Origin: Druceiella hillmani
Lineage: Eukaryota; Arthropoda; Insecta; Lepidoptera; Hepialidae
NCBI GenBank assembly: GCA_039881145.1
Contig: JAYKKI010000032.1
Location: 13,100,501-13,164,500, forward strand
Direction of reading: 5' to 3'
DNA: 64,000 bases
The stretch's first letter is position 1. Each line of letters opens with the position of its first letter. Of the stretch, positions 1-13,859 are shown piece by piece. The notes beneath the pieces are model-generated. The model was not told the DNA's origin. It searched no databases and saw only the letters and a list, made by a program, of their open reading frames with translations. Both the position numbers and the translations under genes were made by a program.

Positions 1-820
1 ATGATTTTTTTTATTTCGGAATTATTATTCAAGATTATAAATTAATTACATAAATAGACGTTGATTATTGGAAATTTTTCAGCTCTTTTTTCAAAGACGA
101 TGGACTCGACGGAAATGCGTTTATATTGATGTTCTTAGCTTTTAATAAATTTCCATTTTTGTGTAAATTTTTCTGAGAGAAAAATCTTTTAATTTTTTTT
201 AAATATAATTGTTGTCATTCGACACTTATTAAAGAATTTTGAAAAACAAATACACATATTGACGAATGCAAAAATTACTTTATTTTTAGAGTCTAAGAAC
301 GTTTAAAACAAATGTTTTTTTCATCTTACTAAATCACCTTTATTGTATAAAACACTAAAATTTTGTGAACGTATGTTATATGTAGGATCAATCATATTTA
401 AAGAAAATATGTAGAAAATATATTTCAATTCGCCCATAAAGAAATAATGGTTTTTCCAATTATCATGTTGTATTAAATATAAACTCATTTTTAATGTGCC
501 AAATATTAATCTATTGACAATAAGTTGTTAATTTCCATTTCTATAAAAGTGAATATACAGTCTAACTTTGTCTTTTCTAAATTTGTTTAAAAATTTACTT
601 AAACCAGCCTTATTTTCCAATGTACGTTTACATGCCATTATGCACATTAGCCAATATTAACGCGCATATTTCCATTTGTAACTCATGTTTATGTAAATTA
701 AATAACAGTGTTTCCAGATCCTGTCAGAAGATTAGGTCTCAGCCTAAGTTGAAAAGGTGTTTAAAGACATGTTTACTTTAACATTACAAAAAATAAATAT
801 TACAATAACACGTTTCACTC
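1..820. other. AT-rich DNA without recognisable features
   Basis: The stretch is AT-rich with homopolymer runs and stops in all frames. I see no coding signature, structured repeat or RNA gene. Confidence 0.6.
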
Positions 821-1140
821 TTGGCAATATTTTCATACCAAACGTACACAATTCATCATCACGCCTCGAATCGAATTTCCGCCCACGTACGAGCGAAATC
901 TACTCCACGGCTTGAAGTATTTCAAAATAATATTTCAAAGGCCTTCAATGTCAAGAGAGAAGGTGCCAAAACGTTTCTACCGGAGCTCAGAGGGCGGAAC
1001 CGAAGGGTGCATTCTCTCGAGAAGGCTTTCGTCCTAAGCCCCCAATTACGACAGCTGTAAAATATTGCTGTAATTCGTTATTTTTCGTCATAATGACGGG
1101 GTGGGAGGCGGAAAGGGAAGCAGCTGCTCAAGTCTTATTG
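821..1140. other. GC- and CpG-richer patch, unassigned
   Basis: About 300 bp stands out from its surroundings by higher GC and many CpG dinucleotides. It carries an E-box-like CAGCTG near 1052. A 79-codon frame on the plus strand (821-1060) starts at a TTG, has no ATG in good context and matches no family I know, so I do not call it a gene. A regulatory element, an untranslated exon or an old transposon fragment are all possible. Confidence 0.3.
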
Positions 1141-3871
1141 TCGTTTGCTCAACGTTTTATTGTTTATTATTGTATTTATGCATTATGTAATTGAAAGAAA
1201 TAAATCATAACTTTGTAGTATTATATATTAGTCCTTAGCTTTCTGACGTTTCACAATATTGACTTAAAATTATTATTTATATCTGCGTAATATTTTGGTG
1301 CGACTACAAAAATGTGTCTAAATTTACATATTACAAATATAGCATGCAAACGTTTGGAAGAAATGGCCCCATTATTTTATAGATTTTTCTAGCCTATTTT
1401 GAGCTACATATTTAAAGGTTGTGATATGTTTATTGTATGGATGGTACTGATTTGAAAAATATAACAATACATGTTGCATATATTTTGGAACATATTTATC
1501 GGGTTCCATCGTGAAATAAGAAATGCATGTAATCTCCATATATCCGTTCTTCGTTGTGTCTGTCACAGCCTCACAATTTCTGGAAAGACAGACAGACAGC
1601 TTCACAATTTCTTTTTGAAGAATAATAGATCTTTGTGGAGAAAATAAAAAAAACATGTTTAATGTTCCTTCACCTTCAAAGAAGGGCAAAATTGTTTTTT
1701 TTTATTGAGGTAATATTATTGAACAGGGCTTTTAAATTGACATTGAGGTTTCGTTTATAAATATTATGGTTCACTACTTCAAAAAGAACAACTGAGCTCT
1801 TATAACCTCACTCAAAGGTTTGCTTGTTCTTCTGTAATTTTTCTCAGAAACCATTTGGCGTAGACACTTGAAATTTGGCATTTTAATAAAGTATGTTATC
1901 CCGTACAAATTTCCATGATTAATACTAATAAATAGTTAGTTTTAGGAGACGGAGGAGGTGGACAAATTACCTGAATGATTCGAAGGTTTTTCTCAATTCT
2001 ATATACAGGAATTACATGAATTTATTTGAAAGGGCTAGTTATAAGATTCCCAAATATATAATTTTTACATAATTTTATATAGTATATCTTCAGAGATACG
2101 TTGAGAAGTATGCGTAAAATATATTCCCCTTATTTACAAACCTACTTGATCTAAATTTATGAAAAAAAACTGGTTATTCGAAACCTCCCATAGATTGTAG
2201 GAAAACTATGAAGATGATTCATATTTTTTTATATATTTACGATAATATGGCATATATTTTCGTGAATATCACAATCATTATCATATTAGTTAGTGTATTA
2301 TTCAATATTTATTACAGCAGAGAGTTCATATTTGTGATAACTTATGGTAAATATAATAATTTCATTTCAAACGTTGCGTGAGCCAGCTTTGCATATGTGT
2401 GGTCGTTATTTAGCATTATTTGTGAAATATTCAATTCAAGATAATGTGTGATTGTTTTACTCACTCTAATTTTTCATTCGTTCGAAACATTTTTCATAGA
2501 TTCGAAAAATTTTAAAATATTTAATTAAAACTTTCAATCAAAATTATTTCAATAAATTTGCATCATCCATTTCAAGGGATATGTACAATTGTGGAACACT
2601 TTTTTATGCATGTTCTGACAAGTATTTGATGTATTTTATTTTAATTTAAAAGTTCACTAAAAATATAAATGTTTTTTCTCAATATCTCAGAAAAATTTCT
2701 CCATTTACTACTAGAAATAAAATCCTAAGCGTTTATTTTAAAGTATTTATAAGAAAATCAGTTATTATTTATTGATTTTAAAATGATCAGAGTATACGCA
2801 AGAATGAACATAAAACCAAATGAACTGAAAGTCCGCGTTACGTTTTAGTGCCTTAGTTTTTCCATCCGTGAAAACATTTGTATAACGTTCTGTTGTTTCG
2901 CAGGGTATACGCCTTTAACGAGATGTTAGACCGGAAACGTCGGCTGTTAGGAGTTCATTTACATTTAATAGTCATCTTTTTCCTTGTACACAGCGAAAAA
3001 TAGCCAATAAATAAATTTAACAAAGGCGAAGAAAAGACGATTGTGAAGAGGTACACTGGCTTTTAAAAAAGTATTTAAATGTTAATTGTATAAAGGCAAT
3101 TGTCATATGTAACTCACAATAATTTGGATTTCAGGACTCATAAAGATACAAAGTTTTGACGCTGTAAACCAGGAACTCTCGTAAAGAAGCTCCCGTATGC
3201 AAGAAGTATACTTAGAAAAAGAAAAAAGGAATAAGAGAGAAGCAAACGGGAAAAGAATTTACAGATGTTGGTCAATTGGTAGATCAAGAATTCATTTTCC
3301 GGTTTTTTTCTTGGAAATGTAGGATGAAAATAATCTGTAATATTTTTTGATCTGAACTGAACTTAGTAAAAGAAAATTGACATATTGCATGTCGATGTGT
3401 AAGCATGTCTTCGCTTTTTCACATCAGTTAAGCTGCTGTATAGAATGGAGTTAAAATGAGTACAAGTGTAGCTATCTCCTAAAATTCTTAAGGATGCTGA
3501 CGTATGCTTACGTAAGTCGGATCGGCGTGCAGACCATCTGATGCGCGAGGGGGTGGATATCAATATGTTTTTCAAACCCCGTAAATATGTTATATTATTG
3601 CGAATTCATTTTTTTAATAGTTGATAGCGTGCATAAATACTTTTACGTATATTGTAGAATGTGATTGCAACTTACATCACGAGTTTGAAAGTTTTTATAG
3701 CTAAACGAACTGTTGGTAAGTGTGGCTAAAATCATCCAGTGAAGTACGAATTGGTAGTGACAAGTATGATTAGTTCCTAATTGTGCATTACATTTACTGA
3801 GAAACGTATTTCATTGCGTTGTAATTACGTATTTTTATAGTGCACCCATAGGCTATGACATTTTTCCTTAG
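1141..3871. other. AT-rich DNA with a GGGTTCC-type fragment
   Basis: Mostly featureless AT-rich sequence. Around 1555-1610 there is a short run of cagacagacag type. At 1830-1960 a block reads TTTCTCAGAAACC, then GAAATTTGGCA, which also occurs in the repeat at 15545-16815. The 105-codon minus frame at 1372-1689 runs through this repeat material and is not called. A small GC-rich spot near 3490-3560 is unexplained. Confidence 0.45.
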
Positions 3872-4540
3872 GAATTCAGAAAACATTGCTCATTTTTAGG
3901 GTTCCGTACATAAAGGTGCAAACAGGAACTTAATAATAAGCCTCCGTCGTCTGTCTGTCCGTCCATCTGTCTGTCTGCCACAGGACTCTGTCTCTATCAC
4001 TTAGAAAAACATTACTCATTTTTAGGGTTCTGAACACAAAGTGTGCCAACAGGACCTTATTACTAAGCATCCGTCGTCCGTCTGTCCGTCAATCCATCTT
4101 TCTGCCACAGGGCTCTGTCTTTTGAATCGTATTAGGTAGACACACAGGTAGATAGCCTCTATCACGACAAAAAGTAAATACGTCAGATTCCAAGAAAGGT
4201 TCCCAAACAAGAAGTCTTAAACAAATGCATTTTCTTTCTGCGTTTTCTATTGCTGCGTCACACAGTCATCAAACTTAGTCCGTTTCTAGTGCATTCTCTA
4301 TAGTAAAACAATAAATTATAAAATATAGGTAATTAAGCTTTATACGAGTAACTCCCAACATTAGAACATGTATCATAGGATGGAGCAAAATATGATATAA
4401 TAGATGTAATTAGTTATTTTACGTATTTTTATATATCACGGATTGCTATAGCATCTATCTTGTTATTTGCCAAAGATATTGTGTTAATATTGTGCGATGG
4501 TATGGAACCCTTCGCGTGCAAGTCCGACAGGTGCTTGGTC
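3872..4540 (+). repeat. GGGTTCC-type dispersed repeat with duplicated 5' part
   Basis: The element opens with AGGGTTCCGTAC (3898) and a CCGTCGTCTGTCTGTCCGTC stretch. It closes near 4490-4535 with GTATGGAACCC and a CAAGTCCGAC block. The first 126 bp is tandemly duplicated, with the second AGGGTTC at 4024. The opening, the CCGTCTGTC run and the closing block match a repeat that I recall as abundant in moths and butterflies. No protein is encoded. Confidence 0.6.
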
Positions 4541-5015
4541 TTTATATTTTACTTAGTATGTCAAACAATTAATTTCTTACGTAATTTCTAGTGGACAGAT
4601 ATGAATATTTGAACCTTTACCAAAAGTGTTAATGGATTACCGAATCGGTCAATACAATTTTAATTACTCACAATGCCATTAATAACGACGGCAAACAACA
4701 AACGAATTACTACGCATGAGAACTTCAAGTAAATAAAGAAACATTATAAACAACTTAACACTCCACTAACCTCTTTGTATTTCGATCAATAAATTAGTAG
4801 CTATTAATAAATATTTAAAAATTTAACTGGTAACCTGTCAAATGAAGTATGAAGACAGTTGAATTGTCGCCACGTTCACACTCTCTTAGAGACAACAGTA
4901 ACAAGTGTCAAAGCTTAAAGTGATGGTAAATTGCAGATTATTAAATAAAATTAATGCGCACGCATATGCAAAGAAGATTAAAACAATTGACCAATAGAGA
5001 AAAAGTATTTATGGC

Positions 5016-5051
<36 letters not shown>

Positions 5052-7035
5052 CATACAAATATATATTGTAAATGAGGTAATTACAAGGAACAAACGGACA
5101 AATGACGTGACGAAATTACGCGTTTCCTAATAACCACAGAACTCTGAACGACAAAAATATCGCAACAAACGGCACATTAATGATAAATAAGGAAAGTTTA
5201 TAATTTATTGCTACTTCTGGTAAGGCTATTAAGGTATATGACGAATATACTGATGATAAATCTTATGAAAAGCACATCAAATTAAATCGTCTTTTGATTA
5301 AAAGACTGAAAAAATATTTCGTATATAAATCAAATTTATTGTATAATGAGATCGCAGGAACAGTAAAGTTTTATTCACAGAATATTTTCTATATTCAGGA
5401 TTTAAGACAGTATTCTTGTCTTTAGAAGTCAAGTTAAGGCTAAATCACAGAATTATGAAACAGAGACATCGAAAATGTGGAAATTTTAAAGGAAATTTAA
5501 ACAAATATGAGAAAATGTATAATTTGTATCTAATTCTGATTAGTCATTCGAATTATGGCCAATACTCATACGTAGTGCATATATTCTCAGGTCCAATATC
5601 TGAGTCTAATACTGCTGAAAATTCTCATTCTACTTTAGGAAGAATCGACAAGTTGAGTTCAGATAGATTAAAATCAAAGTATATACTACTGAGTGCTAGT
5701 GAGTGAATGGCTGGCTAACTGATTAAACAAAATCGTGTTGCTGCTAAAAGTGAACGACCTGGTGACCTTTTAATCGATTATGCTAGGAAACAATCAGGAA
5801 TCAAACAAATTTTAAATTTGCAAAAATGTGTGCCAAAATGTGTGTTTTAAATGGAATTATGATTTATAATGGGTACACCAGATGGCGTTAGTGATACAAA
5901 TGCATTACATAAGAGAAAAGTTAGAAATTTTATTACAATACTCGCCGTGAAATTTATTTTAAGGGATAGAGATGATGGATATTGCAGTAATACGACTGTA
6001 CTAAAGAAATTTATGTTATGCCTACTGATTCCTTATAATACTGCTACAAACTCATAACTGTCGCTCGGGGGTATGCGAGCAAAGATACACGGAAATAGAA
6101 GATACGAAATAGTAACCAATTACTTATGTCATACAGCAATCCTAATATTGGCAATAAAGTGTGGTAAATGTCGATTGTGAAACATTTTAATTTGGAACTG
6201 ACTTATGCTCATATATATGTAAACGATCATTAATAAGCACACCGGTCGCTTTTATTAATGTATGCATACACTAAGTATGTACAATTCCCCACAAACAACC
6301 TATCCGCAGTCGCGTCCAATTAAAAATAGTTCTGATAAACGTACATTTCAAAAAGATCCGAAAAAAGTGGTGGAACTAAGACTTCATTCCCCACAATCTT
6401 TATAATTAAGGATAGTCACGTTTGTACGTGTGTGTTTGACGGAATATAGTATTTAATTCCCTTATAAAAAATGGATGCCTTGGATTTACATTCCGTTTTG
6501 TTTCTTCAATTAACATGATATATTCGTTGTAAATATGTAAAATAGAAGTTATTACTTGGAATATCAAAGCTAGCTTTTTTATTTCTTTAAGTTGATTCTG
6601 TCTTTTTCGCGTAGGTTTCAATTAATTAAATTCAGGTACTAAAATAGATTTGTCGTTAGTGCTACTGATTTTCGTCAAGTTTTGATATTGTTTTATCTTT
6701 GATATTATTTGTTTGTTTTCCATTAGACCTAAAAGTGGAGGCGTTACTTTGAATTTGTTTTTCTATTTTTATATATTACTTGACAGCTAAATAATTGTTT
6801 TCGGTATTTTTGTCTATTTATTAGTATACTCTAAAATGGTTAAAGGGACATTTAATTATAACTTTTTTAAAGCAACGTAAATGTACCTACAGTATACTTA
6901 TTGCTATAAAAGCAATATTTTCCACTCAGCTGTCGCCAAGCAATATAAGCAATATTGGCAGCAATTTCTTAAACGAAATTAAGAAATGATATGTACAATA
7001 ATGACAAAAACTTGTCAAGTACGATTAGAATTCAT
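4541..7035. other. AT-rich DNA with one TA microsatellite
   Basis: A (TA)n tract lies at 5019-5068. The 96-codon frame at 5416-5706 begins at a TTG and resembles no family. The 62-codon ATG frame at 5869-6057 is also unrecognised. Nothing else is supported. Confidence 0.5.
5019..5068. repeat. (TA)n microsatellite
   Basis: An uninterrupted TA run of about 28 bp is followed by acatacatac and more TA. Confidence 0.9.
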
Positions 7036-7640
7036 GCTGGGAGGGTTCCGTACATGCTTAGGTGCGTATAAATGTTGAAATATTCAAGGGTATAAAGTGT
7101 TTATATAACATTTTTTATAAATTTTAATATTATTTTTCATCGAATATTGCCAAGAATATATTTCAAAAGCGTGTATTTCCCAGAAACTTTATGCGTTACT
7201 ACAGTTTTCTGATAATTTTTTAATCTACCAATCGTTTTTTTATGACGTTTGGTTCAGTAGTTTCTGAAATAAGGGGAAGAAATATAATTTTTCATATTTT
7301 GCGGCATATCTCTGATGAGAGTGTGTTATTAAAAATTTATTAAAAAAAAATTGAATTAAAAGTGTGTTATTAACAAAAATTTTGAATTCGTTCTAAACGT
7401 ATAAAAATAAAAATATCGATTATTTAGTTAATTCTCTCTAAAATTACCATAGAAATATTTTCTAAATTACCATAGAAGTAGTGATAGCTACTCTAAATAA
7501 TGTTTGTTAATATTATTTATTATTATATCAAATTTCAAATTTTTATAGCAAAAGGTTTCTGAGAAAATCGACTTTGATCTAATTCGGGATTTAATTCTTC
7601 TTATGTCTTACAACAGCCCTCGAAAAGCCTGTCCCACTCG
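7036..7640 (-). repeat. GGGTTCC-type dispersed repeat, diverged
   Basis: It reads GAGGGTTCCGTACATG at 7040, then a long AT-rich body. CAGTAGTTTCTGAAATAAGG at about 7255 is the reverse complement of the conserved inner part of this repeat family as I recall it. The right boundary is uncertain and set only approximately. Confidence 0.4.
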
Positions 7641-7980
7641 AGTCGGTCTAAAAGCACAGCGCTTTCATACCCGGACTCCGAAAACTTGGACACAACCTGA
7701 GGCTCGTTAAGGACTGTAAGTGTGCACACTTAAGGTGTGCATAAGAGGAGGAATTAAATCCCAAGCTAGGCCAAACATTCAGACATTTCAGAGGACGACT
7801 CATCAGTCTTTTAATACTAGGTTTAGTTCCAAAAAATTGCCGCACATTACTAGTCTCAAGCATATTCTCGACTTCTCCATACGTTGTAGCGGCTCTCTCT
7901 GTTGTTCTAAGGCTCAGCCCCTGGTGCAGGACTTAGAACTCCTCGTTGGTTCGGCTGCGCTACTGACTATTTTCGTTTAG
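7641..7980. other. GC-richer block, probable repeat remnant
   Basis: Base composition rises for about 340 bp. Overlapping frames on both strands (plus 7720-7980, minus 7648-7863) are open but match no family I recognise. AGTGTGCACACTT near 7720 is a small palindrome. A decayed transposon is more likely than a gene, because no domain, splice site or start context stands out. Confidence 0.3.
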
Positions 7981-10138
7981 CGAGTAATATATCTTTCACC
8001 ATACATTTCGCGCACCACTTGCTTTCACCACACATTTCAGCCGTAATCAAAATTCAGACTTTTTCAGGCCAAATACACATCGTACACATATTTTTGGTGG
8101 CTTTCTGATTCTTCAAGCCGTTGATATTTTTATCAGTAAATAGAAGTACGTTCCGTTTTCCGCCTACTTCTTTATTCTTTGTATAGTACGTGACTATTAT
8201 CTCGAATTCCATAGTCATATAACATTATTCATTATAATTTTCACACTATTGCGTGGAAGTATTTTAGTTGTTTTTATCAGATTTTCTTCCGTAAGATGAA
8301 TGTATTCAGTATGTATTCGGTGTTTATCCCCAAAATGATTTATGTTTATCTCACTGTTCCATGGTGTAGATATGTTCCCAGTGAATAAAAATGTATTTAA
8401 GGCTTATTGTAAGGTTATAGTACACGATCGACATTCGTTGACTAAATTGGTTTATTATGTCGTGCTTTTGATTTCTCATCGATTCGACTGTTTTGTCGAT
8501 AGGATGTCCACACGGCTGTTGGATTTCTGTCGTGGACTGGTAAAGCCGATACTAAAATCAAGAAAAAGAAAATAATAATAATTAAAAATATTAGCCAATT
8601 ATTTAGTAAGAAAATTCAGAGAAAACATATTCGGAGGCAGTTTTCACTCTTTCGACAGTTGTTTACAAATTGAGCACTCAATGGTCGACAAAACTGTTGA
8701 TCGTATGAGTACTTACGAATATATACACCTTAATGTATTTTGTCTTGTCGTATGATAATTACCTGATAATCTCGTCGACTAACAACTCTATCAATAACAT
8801 TCATCGACCGTTTAGTCGATCGTATATGTACTCATATTGAGGCCAATACTTTTCTAAATATGGACCAATTTGTTAAACAACTAAAAGTCGTTCATGTACT
8901 GGAACCCTTATTGTTATCCTGTTAGCTTCATTTCATATATTTTTATAATAAAATTGTTATTTGTTTCTCTGTGATTATACGTTGGTTACCGATATATGTG
9001 TCGATATATGTATATTAAGTAAATAATAATTGTTTACATACTTCTGTGGAGTTACAATCTAGTTTTGGTTGCTAACATTTGAGTAGCTTTTTGTCAAATA
9101 TTACAATTTCTTAGTAATAATAGCGGGCGTTCGAAAGAATCACGGCAGGGTAGGGATATTAGATGACATGTCGCGCGGGCTTAAAACGTACAAGAAGACG
9201 ATGAGGATGGACGTGTTCCGCGACTGTAATATTTTTTATGAGTATCTTCCCTATTTATTTCCCCTAAATGTATATTTACTGTTTATTTTTATTCAGAGTT
9301 AGAAATTGTTTAGCTAATAGGTAATATTAAAATGATTTATTTTATACGACAGTGTTATACAAACTATTTGTATTATATAAATTGACTTAATAATAATAGA
9401 GAAGGAGGTAATTAGTTTTTTGTGGTAAAACTGTTTTGTTTGCAACAAACCTGCTGATTATATATATGCAGCTAGTTTCGTGAACCATCACAGTAGTAAG
9501 TATGTGACACCATCATGTGGTTCTGGCGGACAAAGTCGAGAGTGGAAACTATTATGAAAATAGGTTTCTGGGAATTGGATTTAAGTTATATTTTAGTTTC
9601 AGACTTTAAATAGTATAAGAAAATCTTGCAAAATTTCTGATTAAAATGAATTTAAAGTAGTTCAAAGGGCTTTGACTAACTAATATCAAATCTATTCTTG
9701 AACGGCGACTCTAACTTTGTAACATCAACTGACATGTTTGTGACTTTTTGTAGTGAAGCAGATTTCTCTATCAATATAGAATATTTTATATTTAGATATT
9801 CTAACATATTAAAATTTGTGTGATTTTCTTTTTAGGTGAAAACTTTTTTTATACTACGTTGGCAAAAAGTGTAAATATTTCGTAACGAAAAACTAAAACG
9901 AACGTAAAAACATAAAATGTTATGTACAAGAGATGTTCAATACATTCTCGGATCTCGTAAAAGAAAGTGATATATTAAAATATAAGCTTCTAAAAGTTTT
10001 CTCAAGTGACTTTTGAAATGTTTTGGTAGTCATTAATAATTTTTTGTATAATGTCAACTGACAGATTTTTGATTTCTGGTATTTTAGCAGTTTATACTTG
10101 TTTCCATTAAACTTGGCGACTTTTTTCAACAGTTTTCT
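7981..10138. other. AT-rich DNA with scattered TCGA motifs
   Basis: Between 8440 and 8860 there are several dispersed copies of a motif like GTCGATCGTATGAGTAC in both orientations, perhaps the wreck of a foldback element. A 77-codon ATG frame at 8342-8575 has a basic tail but no recognisable domain. A GC-richer spot lies at 9121-9230. No gene is supported. Confidence 0.4.
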
Positions 10139-10212
10139 TAAAGCTTTACTCGATGTACATGGACAATGGTCATCATTGATGATCATTGTCCATGTGGATC
10201 GGGTAAAGCTAT
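10139..10212. repeat. Inverted repeat (hairpin), about 35-bp arms
   Basis: The core ACATGGACAATGGTCATCA is mirrored by TGATGATCATTGTCCATGT (10157-10195, one mismatch, 1-nt spacer). The symmetry extends outward with several mismatches to AGCTTTAC on the left and GTAAAGCT on the right. It could be a small foldback element or a decayed MITE end. Confidence 0.75.
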
Positions 10213-10413
10213 GTCTTTTTAAACTTGTTTAGCCACTTTTGGGTATCAAATAATTACGAAAAAAATATTATTCGTAAAAGGTATCCCTTATTTATATATT
10301 TTTAGTACTTTTCGACAGAAATTTGATAATTGGTACATTCAGTTGATTGATACATTTGACAAATAATCACCCACGCATCGTAAATTGTAGCGAGATAAAT
10401 GTTCTAATAATTA

Positions 10414-10674
10414 ACAAACAAATGAAACTACGTGATGTTGTAGTATTTCTACCTTCTTGAAGTTCTTTACCACGATCTACGTTTCGTTGTATTAAATCAT
10501 CTTCAGGTGGGTTATTAGCAAAGATATTTGCTAATCGCCTACCTGAAAATGTTATAATGCAACGAAACCTAGATAGTGGTAAAGAACTTAAAGAAAGTGG
10601 AAATAATACTATATCACTTAGTTTAATTTATTTGTGAATAATGAATTTTTATAAAATTAACGCCAAATATATTC
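10414..10674 (+). mobile_element. Hairpin element copy A (full length)
   Basis: Inverted arms of about 105 bp meet at a short loop near 10525. The left arm starts ACAAACAAATGAAAC and the right arm ends GTTTAATTTATTTGTGAA. A tail follows and ends AAATATATTC at 10674. Flanks are direct repeats AATGTTCTAATAATTA (10398-10413) and AATGTTCTAATAGTTA (10675-10690), 15 of 16 matching. The tail lies on one side only. The arms are more diverged than in copies D and F, so this copy is older. No RNA polymerase III boxes are obvious. Confidence 0.8.
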
Positions 10675-10690
10675 AATGTTCTAATAGTTA

Positions 10691-13600
10691 TTAATCTCAG
10701 TATTTACACTTATAGGAAAATATTTACGGTGTTTATCTAGTAGATATTTATTTGTTGTGTGTGTTTTATGGTATCTATCAGCCTTTAAGACTGCTGAATA
10801 AACTTTTATTTCAAATTTACACCAGACTTGTTCAGCCTAGACAGAGAGAGAGAGTTTACGTTTGATCACACTAAACAGATCAAGTCTCGTTTAATTGCAT
10901 AATATTTTAAGCACTTTTTCTCTATTAATTTTTTGATAAAGAACTGCAGCAAATAATTCTGTAGGTATGGGATAACTTTTATGCTGTGTCAGTGCAGGGA
11001 GGCTGTTTGCCATCACTCGAAGATGAAATCTAGTCGGAAGATGAAATAGAGGTAGATAGAGAAGTGATATTGACATTTCTTTCATTAAGAACAAATATGA
11101 ATGATATTTGGAACGCGAAAATATTGCACGTAGAATAAAAAAAATAGATATCTTTTAATTTACTGAAGGAACGGTCACACCGGTTTAATTTTACTGAATT
11201 AGAAAATGGAGACATTGGCTAGAAACTATTGGACGCATATATGAGTATGAACGTGACGTAACTTGACCTTTTGGCTGATTGAATGGAACAGATTTTTTCT
11301 TTCCTCGCGTAAATCCTTTGCGATAGGAAAATATGTACTTACGGGTAAAATAAAAGTAGAAATATGGTTCTGTAGTTATTTTCATAAAACGTGCTTGAAT
11401 TAATTTTAAGTAAACATGTTGTTTTTTTAAAATTTTGTTACTAACCAGAGTGAAGCTTAATATTTTACATATAAGGATGAAACGAAAAAAATTGTTTCAG
11501 GAACTTTATTAAAAATGGTCTAAGGAATTTTATTTCAAAAGGTTTAGTTAACAATTATTTTAGTAATTAAAGAAAAAAAAACTCAATGGGAAGCGAGAAA
11601 GTTTCGAACCCCATTTTGCGTTATGAAAGTGTTTTAGAAATGTTTCTTTTACTCATTTTGCTTTATGTTAACCGTGTTCATATTCATTTATTTCCATTGT
11701 TAATTAAACTTTATTTCGATTGTTTGAGAAAATAAGAAAAATAAATTTTTGGAATAATAAAATTTCAGTTAAAATGAATTTTAAATTTAATTTAATTAAA
11801 AATTAAAATTAAAGTATTTTAAAATTGAAATATTTTTATTTTAATTATTTCAAAAATAAATCGAATTTAAGATAAATTTTAACATTAAATATTATTATTC
11901 TAAAAATTTAATGTTGTTTTATTTTATTATTTTAAAATTTATTTATTGAATCAAACAAATTTAAAATTTCAAACAAATTTCAGTTTAAATTTAATTATCT
12001 TAAAAATTTTAATTTCATTATTTATATGTTATTATATATTATTTATATGTAGTATTGTTATGTTTTTCAGGTTAGTTATTCTAATTTTTTTAATAAATAA
12101 AATTTTAAATTACTTCCAGAATTAAATTTAGTTTTATTAAAAATTAAAATTTATTTATTTTTATTTTAAATTTAAATATTACAAAATTTTAAATGAATAT
12201 AATGAATTGTTAAATGTACTGAAACAATCTAAATAAAGTTTAATTAATTAATGAAAATAAAAGAATATGCTGACAATTTATTGCAATTTATTAATTTAAA
12301 GTATTTAATAAATATAAAAGTAATAACGAAAATATACTAATTTGCGAAAATTTTTTGTAGTTTATAAATTTTTAATATTTAGTAAATGACATAGCAAATC
12401 TTTTATTATACTGAGATGTTTTTATTCCGGTATATAATATAAATTTAATACATAATATATAGCGAAAGGGACTTCGTTCGAACCGGGCGTCCCACGACAT
12501 CTCTCGTTAATTTTTGTTTGTTCTGTTGTTTATTTTTGTTTGTATTTTTTCCGGTAAGAATCCATTGTGGAAGTATATTATTGGTGTGAAACTGAAAAAA
12601 AAGATGATAAAACGCGTTAAGGGTGAACATTTTTTAAATAATATTTTAACGCTTTTGGGAAAATAAAATACTGTATTAACTTAATATATGATTTGAATTT
12701 TGTTTAAATGTTTCTGATTGATTTTAGTGAAGATCTGCGATATTTAGAAATTAAACGAACAAGGCTTACTGCCTTGTTATGAAAGAGAGAAAAATTACCA
12801 CCCCAGCCGAGGGGCGTATTTTCTTACGGTCTCGGGCTCGTATTTTCTTTTGTACAATTTTCCACTAGCGGAATAGGTGTGTGGAGCGTGTGGGAGGATA
12901 AACCGATACGTTTTTAATTTTTGAGAAACCTTTCAGCGGTGATTACATTTTTTTCATTTTTTCGTGGGATTGAATTGATTAAGCTGGGAGGGAAAGCTAT
13001 TAAGAAAATGTCGTTGCTGCGACACAATTTTATTTACGTGTAAATGCGTTACAATTTTCGATATTGAATGAAGCGTATGCTTTAGTGATCTTAATTTCTA
13101 GATCCATGCTGTTTTATTTTTTTATGTCTCAACGTCTATATCATCACACTATAACCTGCATTGAATCTCAGATATTTTTATCGTTTTAGTCATATTTTTT
13201 AGGGTTACGTGGTCAAACATGAAACCCTTAAAATTTGATCTTGTCTTTGTAAATCTATCGATCTGTCATGCCTTCGTAGTTTCTATAATTTAAGACTTAT
13301 GTGTATGAAATTTTGTGTTATGCGTCACATAAACATTTTTTCTTTATTTCCATAGTAATTTTCTTCGTTAAGAAGTTGGGGTGAAAAAACAATTTATAGC
13401 GTAACTCATAGGGTCGGAAATAGTTAGAAAATTCTTTTAAGGTTCCTTGTATCTCTTTTAATTTCTCAGCCGCGTTTATGAAATATTAAACTTCAAAGGT
13501 TTTTGGCAATAACACCATATATTTTAATGGGCACGTTTGAGCACAACCTAAGAATTTATTAACTATCTGTAGTTTGATATTTTGTGAAATTGCTTCGGAA

Positions 13601-13859
13601 CCCTAATATATGCGTGGTCCGATGCGCACTTGACCGATTTTTTTAAACTTTTCTTAACGCATTTGCTTTCAGTGTCCATCGCCGTGTTAAGTATCTCAGT
13701 GTTGAGATACCTTTTTTAATATTTAGAATACTGACACTGCGGCTATTTTAATTGACAATTGTCTATGTAAATTTATACGAAGATTTTATTCGATATAATG
13801 ACATTTTATCAATTTTTCTGGATGTATAGTATTACAATCTTCTTATACGAATTTAGTAT
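10691..13859. other. AT-rich DNA, no gene seen
   Basis: Several 60-70-codon frames are present but none is recognisable. A GC-richer spot at 12780-12910 is unexplained. An isolated AGGGTTACGTGG at 13201 may be a fragment of the GGGTTCC-type repeat. Confidence 0.5.
11690..12420. repeat. Extremely AT-rich low-complexity block
   Basis: For about 730 bp the sequence is built almost only from A and T, in shuffled blocks such as AATTTTAAATTTAATT. G and C are near 10% or less. It looks like low-complexity DNA, not a periodic array. Confidence 0.8.

Noticed and set aside
5416..5706. 96-codon plus-strand frame
   Set aside because: It starts at TTG, has no domain, and its composition is that of the surrounding AT-rich DNA.
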